Positions 43,753 through 52,334 of a DNA stretch of 64,000 bases are shown here, piece after piece. The stretch's first letter is position 1, and every line of letters starts with the position of its first letter. The notes beneath the pieces were generated by a model, which did no database searches, had not been told where the DNA came from, and saw only the letters and a list, made by a program, of their open reading frames with translations. The stretch comes from Cytophagales bacterium (GTDB lineage: Bacteria; Bacteroidota; Bacteroidia; Cytophagales; Cyclobacteriaceae), in contig JAWPMT010000004.1 of assembly GCA_033344775.1 (NCBI GenBank), forward strand, positions 186,001 to 250,000, given 5' to 3'. The translations under genes and the position numbers were made by a program.

Positions 43753-43997
43753 GACTTCATTTTTAAGTCCTTCTGCCTTTTTGGTGGAAGCCCTTGTTTT
43801 AGCATGAAACTTCTCAAAATAGTTAGCAGGACGAAATTGTGCCTCAGCACAATGAAAACCCCACTTTAAGAATAGATACCACTACTATTCGCTAATTACT
43901 ATTCGCTGGGTGATTTCATTTCATGGCAGGGCTTACAAACCTGAGTTCCATTAAAATCGTGGTACAACCCATTATAAAATAGTGGCAGTACCCATTT

Positions 43998-45086
43998 CTA
44001 AGGAAAGTAAACCACTCCCCCGCTGTTATCCGAACTAGCACCGGTAACTGAGCACAGGCAATTGGCTTCTCCTCTTTCTCGAAGGACACCCATCAGTGCA
44101 AATACAATGGCCTCTTTGAATTCGATCAGGCTCTCGTCAGGAGTAATCACTTCCACTTGGCTTCCCAGGTAGTCACGTAAGGCTCCGACAAGAAAATCAT
44201 TTTTAGCACCACCGCCGGTCGCCCATAGTCGTTCTCCGGACTGGACACTATGTGATTTTACAGCTTCCGCAATTTGGTAGGTGATGTGGTGAACGCCCGT
44301 GCATAATCGATCTTCCATGGGTAAACCCGAATGGCGATCAACGATTGGAACCACTTGTTCCAAAAACCACTCGTATCCTGTTGATTTAGGAAAGGGCTCC
44401 TGATAATAGGGTAATGCATTTAACTCATCAAAAAGGGTTTGATTCAATGTTCCTGTGGCTGCCAGCTCACCTCCTTTATCGTAAGCCTTGCCAATCTGAT
44501 TGGTCAGGTAATTCAGTAACATGTTGACCAAACCGATATCATACGCTTTGCGTTTTCCCTCATGACGAAAAGACACATTCGAAATCCCACCCAGGTTCAA
44601 GCAATAGTCATATTCACCGAAGAGTAGTTCGTCTCCAATGGGGACTAAAGGTGCGCCCTGGCCTCCTAATACCACGTCTTTGGTTCTAAAATCACAAATT
44701 ACTCGCTGACCGGATACTGTTGCAAGCTCCTGACCATGACCAATTTGTAAAGTGAATTTCTTATCAATTTGATGGAATACCGTATGTCCATGACTGGCAA
44801 TAAAGTTTATTCTTAAGTCATTAGATTCGATAAACTGCCGGGTCTGGTGTCCTAACCAACGACCATATTCGCGATCTAATAAACTCAACGCCAATCCTGA
44901 AAGGTCCACACTATGCTTCAAACGGAACCGCCATTCTTCGGAATAGTCGATACTTTGTGAAGGCCCTAATTCAAAATGCCATTGGCCTTCTTTTATTTCA
45001 AATTGAACGTACGCCATGTCCAACCCATCGAGGGAAGTGCCTGACATCAACCCGATTACCTGATAAAAATTTGAAGAATCTTTCAT
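43998..45086 (-). CDS. anmK: Anhydro-N-acetylmuramic acid kinase
   Basis: 362 residues, similar to E. coli AnmK (about 369). The N-terminal GLMSGTSLDGLDMAYVQF loop is the ATP-binding site of the family; FIASHGHTVFHQ, RVICDFRTKDVVLGGQGAPLVP, LNLGGISNVSF and the C-terminal ATGGGAKNDFLVGAL follow in the normal order. The enzyme opens 1,6-anhydro-MurNAc and phosphorylates it to MurNAc-6-P, which MurQ then converts to GlcNAc-6-P. The murQ gene is 9 kb away in this window, and genes for NagZ-like and AmpG-like proteins are next to it. It is transcribed away from the lipoprotein gene at 45167. Confidence 0.92.
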   Translation of the reverse strand: MKDSSNFYQVIGLMSGTSLDGLDMAYVQFEIKEGQWHFELGPSQSIDYSEEWRFRLKHSVDLSGLALSLLDREYGRWLGHQTRQFIESNDLRINFIASHGHTVFHQIDKKFTLQIGHGQELATVSGQRVICDFRTKDVVLGGQGAPLVPIGDELLFGEYDYCLNLGGISNVSFRHEGKRKAYDIGLVNMLLNYLTNQIGKAYDKGGELAATGTLNQTLFDELNALPYYQEPFPKSTGYEWFLEQVVPIVDRHSGLPMEDRLCTGVHHITYQIAEAVKSHSVQSGERLWATGGGAKNDFLVGALRDYLGSQVEVITPDESLIEFKEAIVFALMGVLRERGEANCLCSVTGASSDNSGGVVYFP

Positions 45087-45166
45087 AAGAACTAATCTCG
45101 AATATAAGGTTTAACGTTTATCATGTCATACCTTTATCAAGGATAACAAAACTTCAATCGAATTCC

Positions 45167-45670
45167 ATGAAAGCTTTTTCAATCAAACTTTTAACTGTCA
45201 CCGTTTGCCTAACCCTGCTTAGTGCTTGTTTGGTGATCAATAGTAACGGAAACCTGGCTACGGTTGTGCCGCTCCATGAACATCCCGAAACCAAAGTGAC
45301 GATTTTAGACAAAAAGGGTAAAGTGGTCCTCGAAAGCCAAACCCCAGCTTTTGCTACCATGCAAGCCAATGACGAATACCTGGCCAAAGAGAAGTATTCC
45401 ATTGTCTTCCAAACCCCCGGATACATCGAAAGGAGCTTCACGATCAGATCTTCTAGCTATGGAACCTACTACGATCATGTCCCCAACCTTCGCCCTTTGG
45501 GCGTGCTGGTTTTAAATTCCAAAACGGGAGCCCTTTTTCAGATTGACAAAGAAACTATTCTGGCTGACAAAAACGGAGCCATCGCTACAGAACGAAGAAA
45601 TGATTTTGAGATTTACACGCTCAAACAACTTCCCAGTGAGTGGAAATCCCTGCTCTATCCTTTGAATTAA
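45167..45670 (+). CDS. Small lipoprotein with PEGA-like segment
   Basis: 167 residues. Lipobox LLSAC (Cys about 21), so it is a lipoprotein. A short beta-sandwich (HPETKVTILDKKGKVVLESQTPAFATM...YSIVFQTPGYIERSFTIRSS) resembles PEGA-type domains of surface proteins. The rest is unknown (LRPLGVLVLNSKTGALFQIDKETI). It sits between anmK and the GH3 gene but on the other strand. Confidence 0.65.
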   Translation: MKAFSIKLLTVTVCLTLLSACLVINSNGNLATVVPLHEHPETKVTILDKKGKVVLESQTPAFATMQANDEYLAKEKYSIVFQTPGYIERSFTIRSSSYGTYYDHVPNLRPLGVLVLNSKTGALFQIDKETILADKNGAIATERRNDFEIYTLKQLPSEWKSLLYPLN

Positions 45671-45695
45671 ATTGGAGGGATTGTCAATTTCGGCC

Positions 45696-47207
45696 CTAAA
45701 GTGAAGCGATGACTTGCTGCCCGTTAGGTTGTAGTCCTTTTTCCCAATAATCAAACACTACTTTTTCCATTTCAGGAAGTGATTGTCTGGCCAGCACCAC
45801 ACTTCGGCACGCTCTCCAGTTCACGTATTTCATCGAATAGGGATTACCCAACCAGGCCAGATTTACTTGTTGTTCTTCAATCAGTTCATTGAGTGCAGTC
45901 AACATCGGCCCACTCATTCCGAATTGATTCCCAGGTTTCTGTGAAGGGGGAATTGCTACGACCCATACTTCTTGTTTTGCGCCAAGATGCTCAGATATAG
46001 GCAGTTCATGATCACTCATCAACGCTTGATGGCTTTCAAATCTCTCAGCCTGTTTACATGAACAGAAAAAGGACAAAACTGTATCAGATGCTTCCAAATG
46101 GACCGAAACCGGCTTCAAAACAGTCACGGTTTCATAAGCGATGCGCTCTCGTAATTCGATGCTTTCAGGTAGCATAGTATCACCTTGCATCTCAATCAAT
46201 TTGGCACTTTTCTTCAGTTCCATCACACGATCGGCTGCAAGAGCAACTCGTTGCTGGTCACCCTGATTCACAATGCGTTCAAAAGCCTCTGGCAGGTTCG
46301 GTGTAAAACACAGGATGTCATTCCCGGCATTAAATGCTTGTAATTCTACCTGACCGGCTGCTTTGTCTCCAAAAACACTCCTCATATTGAGGGCATCAGA
46401 CATGACTGCCCCTTGAAACCCCCATTGATCACGTAATAATCCATTGATCACACGAGGAGAAATGGAAGCTGGGAGCTCCGCATCTAATTCGGGAACCAAC
46501 AAATGCCCCACCATGACACATTCAATTCCTCGCTCCACAAATTGTTTGAAGGGGTAAAGTTCATTTTGATCTAGCTCATTCCGACTTTTATCGATGGCCG
46601 GTATTCCCAGATGTGAATCTACGTGGGTATCACCATGTCCTGGAAAATGTTTCACACATCCGAGTAATCCCTCTGATTTCATGCCTTGATAATAAGCCCA
46701 GGACAAATCAAAAACCTTTTCAGGGTCTTCTCCGAATGACCGGTAACCAATGACTGGATTTTCCGGGTTATTATTGATATCGACGACCGGTGCCAGGTTG
46801 AATTGAATGCCAACTGCTTTCAGCTCCTGCGCAATCGCTCGCCCCATCTCGAATGCCAGATCTGTGTTTCTGGCAGCAGCCAGCGTTAACGGATACGGAA
46901 AGGGCGGATGACTATCGATGCGCATGCCAAGTCCCCACTCTGCATCAATACTGATCAATAAAGGATCCTTGCTCAGCTGTTGATACCGATCGATCATCCT
47001 GGCCAACTGCTGTACACTGTCCTTCTCTCGAACGTATGTTTTGCGATCAAAATTGGTTTCGACACTTTGGCGGCTGTAGAAAAAGGTCAACCCGCCTATC
47101 TGAAAATCGCGGATGTAGCGCTCAATTTTCGCGATGCCTTCCGAAGTATCATGGATAAAGGCAGCGGGACAAAAAGCCTGCCCGACCTGTCGTTCTAATT
47201 CATTCAT
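45696..47207 (-). CDS. Glycoside hydrolase family 3, NagZ-like beta-N-acetylglucosaminidase
   Basis: 503 residues. A family 3 catalytic barrel is visible: DAEWGLGMR, the KHFPGHGDTHVDSHLGIP loop with the general acid/base pair His/Asp known from NagZ, and VMSDALNMRSV with the nucleophile Asp. A C-terminal domain (about 345-503) follows, which is longer than in E. coli NagZ (about 340) and is like other Bacteroidota versions. NagZ removes GlcNAc from GlcNAc-anhydro-MurNAc-peptides. Its start overlaps the end of the AmpG-like gene by 4 bases, so uptake and hydrolysis are coupled. Confidence 0.87.
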   Translation of the reverse strand: MNELERQVGQAFCPAAFIHDTSEGIAKIERYIRDFQIGGLTFFYSRQSVETNFDRKTYVREKDSVQQLARMIDRYQQLSKDPLLISIDAEWGLGMRIDSHPPFPYPLTLAAARNTDLAFEMGRAIAQELKAVGIQFNLAPVVDINNNPENPVIGYRSFGEDPEKVFDLSWAYYQGMKSEGLLGCVKHFPGHGDTHVDSHLGIPAIDKSRNELDQNELYPFKQFVERGIECVMVGHLLVPELDAELPASISPRVINGLLRDQWGFQGAVMSDALNMRSVFGDKAAGQVELQAFNAGNDILCFTPNLPEAFERIVNQGDQQRVALAADRVMELKKSAKLIEMQGDTMLPESIELRERIAYETVTVLKPVSVHLEASDTVLSFFCSCKQAERFESHQALMSDHELPISEHLGAKQEVWVVAIPPSQKPGNQFGMSGPMLTALNELIEEQQVNLAWLGNPYSMKYVNWRACRSVVLARQSLPEMEKVVFDYWEKGLQPNGQQVIASL

Positions 47208-48469
47208 GCGTCCGCTTTCATCCCGTAAGTCGATGGGAATTTCAAAAATTTGATGAGTAAAATACCTGGTAAGCCTGCGATGACCACCCAGACGAAAAAC
47301 CCTTGATAACCTAAATACTCCTGCACAAATCCACTGATCATCCCAGGCAGCATCATTCCCAATGCCATAAACCCTGTCGCGAGGGCATAATGTGAAGTTT
47401 TAGAGGCACCTTCAGCGATATATATGGTGAACATGAGAAAACTCGTGAATCCGAATCCGTAGCCAAATTGCTCCACAATCACTGTCGCCGTGACCCATGT
47501 AATAGAGGTTGTGCCTGACCAGGCCAGCAGTACATACAGCAAATTGGGCAAATTCAGTGCGATGGCCATCGGCCAGATCCATCTACGCAAACCATGTCGG
47601 GAAATTACAATGCCACCTAATATTCCACCAAGTGAAAGTGCCACCAGCCCTATCGTACCATAAATCGTCCCAACCTCTGTCGTACTTAACCCAACACCTC
47701 CGGCATCCGGCTGATCCAGTAGAAATGGAGAGGCCATTTTAACCAGTTGCGATTCCCCCAATCGGTAGCAGAGAATGAAGGCAATGCCCATCCCCACATG
47801 TTCTTTTTTAAAAAAGGAAACGAAGACTTCTTTGATACCCTTCCAACCTTCTGATAGCTGTTTGGGCTCCTGAATGACTGGTGTAAGCAGATAATTCGCT
47901 AATGTGAGTAAGCCAAGCACAGCACCGACAATCATCAAAGCCCAACTCCAGGACAATTGATTATTACCTGTAGATGTTTCCAGCAGTCCGGCAATCACGA
48001 CAATCCCCCCTTGTCCACTGATGACAGCCAAGCGATAGAATGTACTTCTAATACCAATGAAAAAGGATTGTTTTTCCTCGCTAAGGGCCATCATATAATA
48101 GCCATCAGCCGCAATATCATGAGTCGCCGAACAAAAGGCCGCTAACCAAAAGAACACCAAAGTGGTCATAAAAAAGGCACTAAAATTGAGCGCAAGTCCG
48201 ACTCCTAAAAAACAAACTGCTCCTAAAAATTGCGTGATAAGGAACCAGTTCCTTTTGGTAGATCGGATCTCAACTATCGGACTCCAAAGGGGCTTGATCA
48301 CCCAGGGCAAGTACAACCAACTGGTGTAGAGTCCAATGTCAGCATTGGAAATGTCCAGCCTTTTGTACATGATCACAGAAACAACATTTACTACGATATA
48401 GGGGAACCCTTCAGCAAAATAAAGGGTAGGTATCCAAGCCCAGGGGTTGCGCTTTTGAACTTCACTCAT
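47204..48469 (-). CDS. ampG: AmpG-like MFS permease (muropeptide uptake)
   Basis: 421 residues with twelve predicted helices. The first half has AmpG features: PTLYFAEGFPYIVVNVVSVIMYKRLDIS, SWLYLPWVIKPLWSP and the ATHDIAADGYYMMAL motif. AmpG transports GlcNAc-anhydro-MurNAc-peptides from periplasm to cytoplasm. It is the upstream member of an operon with the GH3 enzyme (4-base overlap), and anmK follows on the same strand after a gap that holds the small lipoprotein gene on the other strand. The arrangement makes a recycling role clear; a related permease is unlikely. Confidence 0.85.
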   Translation of the reverse strand: MSEVQKRNPWAWIPTLYFAEGFPYIVVNVVSVIMYKRLDISNADIGLYTSWLYLPWVIKPLWSPIVEIRSTKRNWFLITQFLGAVCFLGVGLALNFSAFFMTTLVFFWLAAFCSATHDIAADGYYMMALSEEKQSFFIGIRSTFYRLAVISGQGGIVVIAGLLETSTGNNQLSWSWALMIVGAVLGLLTLANYLLTPVIQEPKQLSEGWKGIKEVFVSFFKKEHVGMGIAFILCYRLGESQLVKMASPFLLDQPDAGGVGLSTTEVGTIYGTIGLVALSLGGILGGIVISRHGLRRWIWPMAIALNLPNLLYVLLAWSGTTSITWVTATVIVEQFGYGFGFTSFLMFTIYIAEGASKTSHYALATGFMALGMMLPGMISGFVQEYLGYQGFFVWVVIAGLPGILLIKFLKFPSTYGMKADA

Positions 48470-48630
48470 GACCAGCTAATTTAGTCGAGAATATCAGACC
48501 AGATAGCGGGTATTTGTTGCAAGCATCCGAGAAGCATGAAAACAACCTAGAAAAATTAAAGTTTTAAATGATCCGGCTTGTACTACAAAACCTGATTCCA
48601 TAATACTACAATCGTCTGAAAACCAACCGA

Positions 48631-49920
48631 ATGACCAAAAAGAGATCAGATACCGAACAAACACCAAAGTGGCTAAAGACCATCCAACTTAATAGCTGGG
48701 AGGCTGAATTGCTCATTTCCGCCTTGGTGCTCTATGCCTTATTTCAAGTGCCTGATTACCTGGACAAATTGGCTTTGCAGAATTTCGCAAGAGATAGTCA
48801 ATTACATGGTCTTTTCAAGATCATCAAGCGCGCAGTATTGCTATTGAGCTTCGGATACATCCTACACATTTTGGTTCGAGGGATGTGGGTCGCTTCAGTT
48901 GGTATGAGTTATGTATTTCCAGGGGGAATAGACCAGGAGAAGTTGAGGTTCAAGGGCAAATTCAAAAAAGAATTAAGCAATACATCCTCATTGGTGAAGA
49001 CTGTGCTCCGACTGGAAGAACTATCTTCTACCATCTACGGTATTTCTTTCATTCTCTTTGGTACACTTGTAGGTTTCGGTACCTTCTTCTTCTCACTGAT
49101 CGTAAGCGTTGAGTTAGTCAATCCTGTCATGAACGAGCATACCGTAGCCGCCATTTTGATAGGGATTTTCATCTTGTTTTACATCCTCATCAGCCTGATA
49201 GTATTTATCGACTTTATCACCAATGGACTGTTTAGAAGGTGGTCCTGGTCAGCAAAATGGTTCTATTATGTCGCCATTTTCTTCCGAATTATTACCCTCT
49301 CATTCCTCTATCGAAGGTCATTGCTTGTGCTGATTTCAAACACAAAAGGCTGGAAATCATATCTGATCCCTTTATTGATTCTGACAGTGACTTTTGGTTA
49401 TGTGTTTCTCAACAAAAAACAAAGAGATAATTGGACCGAAAAGTACCTGAACGATAGTACTCAGCCTACTTTCCTGAGCAACAACTACGAAAATCTCAGA
49501 CCTGGAAATGAACGACTCATGGCTACTATTCAATCGGACATTGTCAATCAAAAAACCTTACGGGTTTTCTTGAAAGATTTATCGGTATTCAATACGCTTT
49601 ATAATGCTGAAATTGGGGTAAACGAAGATTGGGAATCACTTGACTCCAAAACATCCTCTGCATACTTAAATAAGTGGCTGGCCTTGAAAATTGACAGCAC
49701 GGAATTAAAAAATGTCCAATGGTTCAACAGTCAACACCCGACTACTTATGAATATGGATTCACTGCTTTCGCTGACCTCAATGAATTCAGTCGAGGCGCT
49801 CATTCCTTCTCAATATCCATTGATACTACCGGATTGAAAGAAAACACCAAGCAACAATTAATCCGTGGCGACTTTAATCAATTGTTCATCTCAAATATTC
49901 ATTTCTTCTACGATAAGTGA
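48631..49920 (+). CDS. Polytopic membrane protein of unknown function
   Basis: 429 residues. Membrane helices appear at about 25-42, 65-85, 130-158, 172-195, 205-225 and 250-263, followed by a soluble C-terminal domain (about 265-429) that contains LRVFLKDLSVFNTLYNAEIG and FDLNEFSRGAHSFSISIDT-type strands and ends at a stop next to the lipoprotein gene. I do not know the family. The preceding gap faces the divergent ampG-like gene. Confidence 0.65.
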   Translation: MTKKRSDTEQTPKWLKTIQLNSWEAELLISALVLYALFQVPDYLDKLALQNFARDSQLHGLFKIIKRAVLLLSFGYILHILVRGMWVASVGMSYVFPGGIDQEKLRFKGKFKKELSNTSSLVKTVLRLEELSSTIYGISFILFGTLVGFGTFFFSLIVSVELVNPVMNEHTVAAILIGIFILFYILISLIVFIDFITNGLFRRWSWSAKWFYYVAIFFRIITLSFLYRRSLLVLISNTKGWKSYLIPLLILTVTFGYVFLNKKQRDNWTEKYLNDSTQPTFLSNNYENLRPGNERLMATIQSDIVNQKTLRVFLKDLSVFNTLYNAEIGVNEDWESLDSKTSSAYLNKWLALKIDSTELKNVQWFNSQHPTTYEYGFTAFADLNEFSRGAHSFSISIDTTGLKENTKQQLIRGDFNQLFISNIHFFYDK

Positions 49921-49941
49921 TCATTAAATTGCCCCTTAGCT

Positions 49942-50679
49942 ATGACAAGACCACTATTAAATTCGACAACTAAATCACCAAAAATCAGGAAAGAAGTCTT
50001 TATAATATCGGTCATGATCATTTCCCTATTAGTTATTTCGGTAGCCTGTAGGGACGATGATCGGATGGTCGTTGAAGAACCTGAGGTCATGTTTCTGGAA
50101 GGGGAATTCATTCTGCATGATAGCACAGGTTCACCCTGTGACCTGTATTTCCAAACAGAATCGGGTGCTTATCATCTTGGCAATCCCTACAATGAATATT
50201 TTGAGGCCAAGGCCTATTTCTTCAAGGATACGCAGCAGGTCGTGATGACTTATGACGTGGTTAAAGATGGCAGTGAGTGCAACAAAGACTTTGTTCAGAG
50301 CACCGTTAGTAATCTTGTACTCTACGAACAACTCGAAGTGATGAGCAACAATGAACTTTTTCAGGAAGTAACAACCGCAGGTATCTCTATTGATTCAGCG
50401 CAGCTTCTGGGTGATTATCTGATACTTGATTATAGGAGCAGTGGATGTTTGCTCTCCGAATGGGAGCCCTATCTTGTAGAATCGGAAGAAGTACTTGAAT
50501 CTTTTCCACCACAACGAAACCTGAAACTGGTCACTCATCCAATCGGTGGCTGTGCGGCGACAAAAAGAAAAAGAGGCATTTTCAACGTGAAAGAGTTGCA
50601 AGTAGATGGAGGTGTCGTGATTCTCAACATTGCATATGGCTTTAATGAGGAGATCGAATCGATCACCTATTCTTATTAG
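49942..50679 (+). CDS. Lipoprotein of unknown function
   Basis: 245 residues. After a basic leader (about 1-18) there is a hydrophobic helix and the lipobox LVISVAC (Cys about 36), followed by RDDDR. The mature part is beta-rich with conserved-looking cysteines (GSPCDLYF, DGSECNKDF, SGCLLSEW, GGCAATKRK). I do not recognise the family. It follows the membrane protein gene by 21 bases and may form an operon with it. Confidence 0.6.
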   Translation: MTRPLLNSTTKSPKIRKEVFIISVMIISLLVISVACRDDDRMVVEEPEVMFLEGEFILHDSTGSPCDLYFQTESGAYHLGNPYNEYFEAKAYFFKDTQQVVMTYDVVKDGSECNKDFVQSTVSNLVLYEQLEVMSNNELFQEVTTAGISIDSAQLLGDYLILDYRSSGCLLSEWEPYLVESEEVLESFPPQRNLKLVTHPIGGCAATKRKRGIFNVKELQVDGGVVILNIAYGFNEEIESITYSY

Positions 50680-50707
50680 ATTAGAGACCCAATAGATCAC
50701 CTAACTC

Positions 50708-51175
50708 ATGAACCGATTGCTCAAACTGCAAGCGAAACTGGAAAACAAGCCCTTCGGCAAAAAGCTCTTTTCCTACTTTGTGGCCAAATCCGCACCTTAT
50801 TTCCTTACCATCAAACCTCAGATCATTGAGTTGAGGGAAAATTACATGAAGGTATCCATGCGGAAGCGAAAGGCGGTTCACAACCACATTCAAACTGTGC
50901 ACGCCATCGCATGTTGTAATCTTTGTGAGTTCGCAGCGGGTGTGTGCATGGAGGCCTCTATTCCTAAACACCGAAGATGGATCCCTGTAGGCATGGAAGT
51001 CAGCTATGTCAAAAAAGCAGCAACCGACCTTACCGCAGAAGTTGATTTAAGTAGCACAGACTGGGAGAATTGCACGGAAGTTCCATGTGATGTGAAAGTT
51101 AAAGACACGAACGGCGAAGTGGTAGTAGCTGCCATGATCACGATGAAGGTGTCTGACAAACCGACGAAGAAATAA
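50708..51175 (+). CDS. DUF4442 hotdog-fold protein
   Basis: 155 residues. The sequence has the DUF4442 pattern: RKAVHNHIQTVHAIACCNLCEFAAGVCMEA (hotdog helix with an N-H and H at the active-site region), PVGMEVSYVKKAATDLTAEVDL and VVAAMITMKV at the C-terminus. Proteins of this fold bind or hydrolyse acyl-CoA thioesters; a substrate cannot be given. It begins 28 bases after the lipoprotein gene. Confidence 0.82.
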   Translation: MNRLLKLQAKLENKPFGKKLFSYFVAKSAPYFLTIKPQIIELRENYMKVSMRKRKAVHNHIQTVHAIACCNLCEFAAGVCMEASIPKHRRWIPVGMEVSYVKKAATDLTAEVDLSSTDWENCTEVPCDVKVKDTNGEVVVAAMITMKVSDKPTKK

Positions 51176-51308
51176 CTCTTCTGGACCAGGCCTGGTGACT
51201 CATATGTCTTAAGAGATAATAAGCACTACTCACAGAAGCATCCAATAGCGATCTTTTTTGAACCTCCGACGCTAATTTCCTATATTGTTGATAACGCACT
51301 TTTCGTTT

Positions 51309-51842
51309 ATGAAAGATCTTATCACAAAATGGGAGAAAAGGACTAAAGTAGTTGAAGCCGCCCACTTTACCAGAGCCAGGGTATATTACCGGTATCATCG
51401 CATTTTCGGAGCCATGCTGGTTTTATGTTCTACCTTGTTAGGGATTCTTTCTTCCTCCAGTTTACACTTAGAATTAGGCATGAATGAAGCCCTGAACGGT
51501 CTAATTATCGCTGTATTGAGCTTGGTCGTACCTATCTTATCGGCCATGCTTGCTTTCCTAGGCTTTCAGGAAAAAGCGGTAAGGCACCATGACGCTGCAG
51601 CCTCTTTTGCCAGTTTGAAGCGGACTTTGCAAATAGAATTGGCCAATCAGCATGCCGATGATAAAGCGACAAACTCCATATTGATGAAAGTCAAAACGAT
51701 ATGGGATAATACCACGCGGGATGCTCCTCCGCTACCTTTTGGTAAAAAGTATTGGAAAGAGCAATTGGATGAGGACACCTATAAACATCAATCGACCTGG
51801 CGAAATCTCTTTCAGAGAAATAAAAATCAAGAAGAGGAATAA
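51309..51842 (+). CDS. SLATT-domain protein (2TM, DUF4231-like)
   Basis: 177 residues from the ATG at 51309. The SLATT pattern is visible: an N-terminal helix with KWEKRTKVVEAAHFTRARVYYRYHR, two membrane helices (about 32-50 and 60-82) and then FLGFQEKAVRHHDAAASFASLKRTLQIEL, where the EKAxxHxxAAxxFxxLxR motif is a hallmark. SLATT proteins (SMODS and SLOG-associating two-helix effectors) are membrane effectors in nucleotide-signal defence. Here it is alone, between a hotdog gene and a GNAT gene, and no nucleotide cyclase is next to it. A SLOG-like 4TM protein is in the same window at 11141, but 40 kb away. Confidence 0.8.
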   Translation: MKDLITKWEKRTKVVEAAHFTRARVYYRYHRIFGAMLVLCSTLLGILSSSSLHLELGMNEALNGLIIAVLSLVVPILSAMLAFLGFQEKAVRHHDAAASFASLKRTLQIELANQHADDKATNSILMKVKTIWDNTTRDAPPLPFGKKYWKEQLDEDTYKHQSTWRNLFQRNKNQEEE

Positions 51843-51848
51843 TCGTAT

Positions 51849-52334
51849 TCAGGCCTTCAACATGTCCTGATAAATACTAAGACCTGATTCGGCAATAGAC
51901 TGTGCTCTAACCGCTTTCTCATAAAATGACGGTGCCCTTACCCCACCAATGATGGCATAGGCATAACCCATGTTTTTCATGGCTTCCAGGGACTTCATAA
52001 GCAGGACTTTCCCCAGTCCCATTCCCCTGGCAGTCTCTGAAACTCCAGTTGGACCGAAAAAATTCTTTTTGGTGGCTTCGTAACAGGCAAACCCTAGTAT
52101 CTCGCCTTCCTTTTGCGCTACAAAACAGGTGATGGGCTGATGGCTAAAGGCAGCTGCTACTTCATCCGCCCAGCTTCGGGCAAAATGTTTTTCTACCCAG
52201 TCCATTACAATTGATCGTTCAGGAGCGATCGGTTGTCGAATCAAAATTTGTTGCAAGGAAATTGACTCCTCCAGTTCGTGGAAGGAAGGTAAACCGGACA
52301 GGTTCACCAACATGTCTCTTATAGGATCTTCCAT
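51849..52334 (-). CDS. GNAT-family N-acetyltransferase
   Basis: 161 residues from the ATG at 52334; the frame also starts at 52358. Acetyl-CoA-binding motif A is GVSETARGMGLGKVLLM (the R/Q-x-x-G-x-G/A loop), preceded by GFACYEATKKNFFGPTG strands and followed by YAYAIIGGVRAPSFYEKAV, a known feature of this group. Its start overlaps the end of the GHL10 gene by about 15 bases, so it belongs to one operon with that hydrolase. An amino-sugar or peptide substrate is possible but not shown. Confidence 0.82.
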   Translation of the reverse strand: MEDPIRDMLVNLSGLPSFHELEESISLQQILIRQPIAPERSIVMDWVEKHFARSWADEVAAAFSHQPITCFVAQKEGEILGFACYEATKKNFFGPTGVSETARGMGLGKVLLMKSLEAMKNMGYAYAIIGGVRAPSFYEKAVRAQSIAESGLSIYQDMLKA

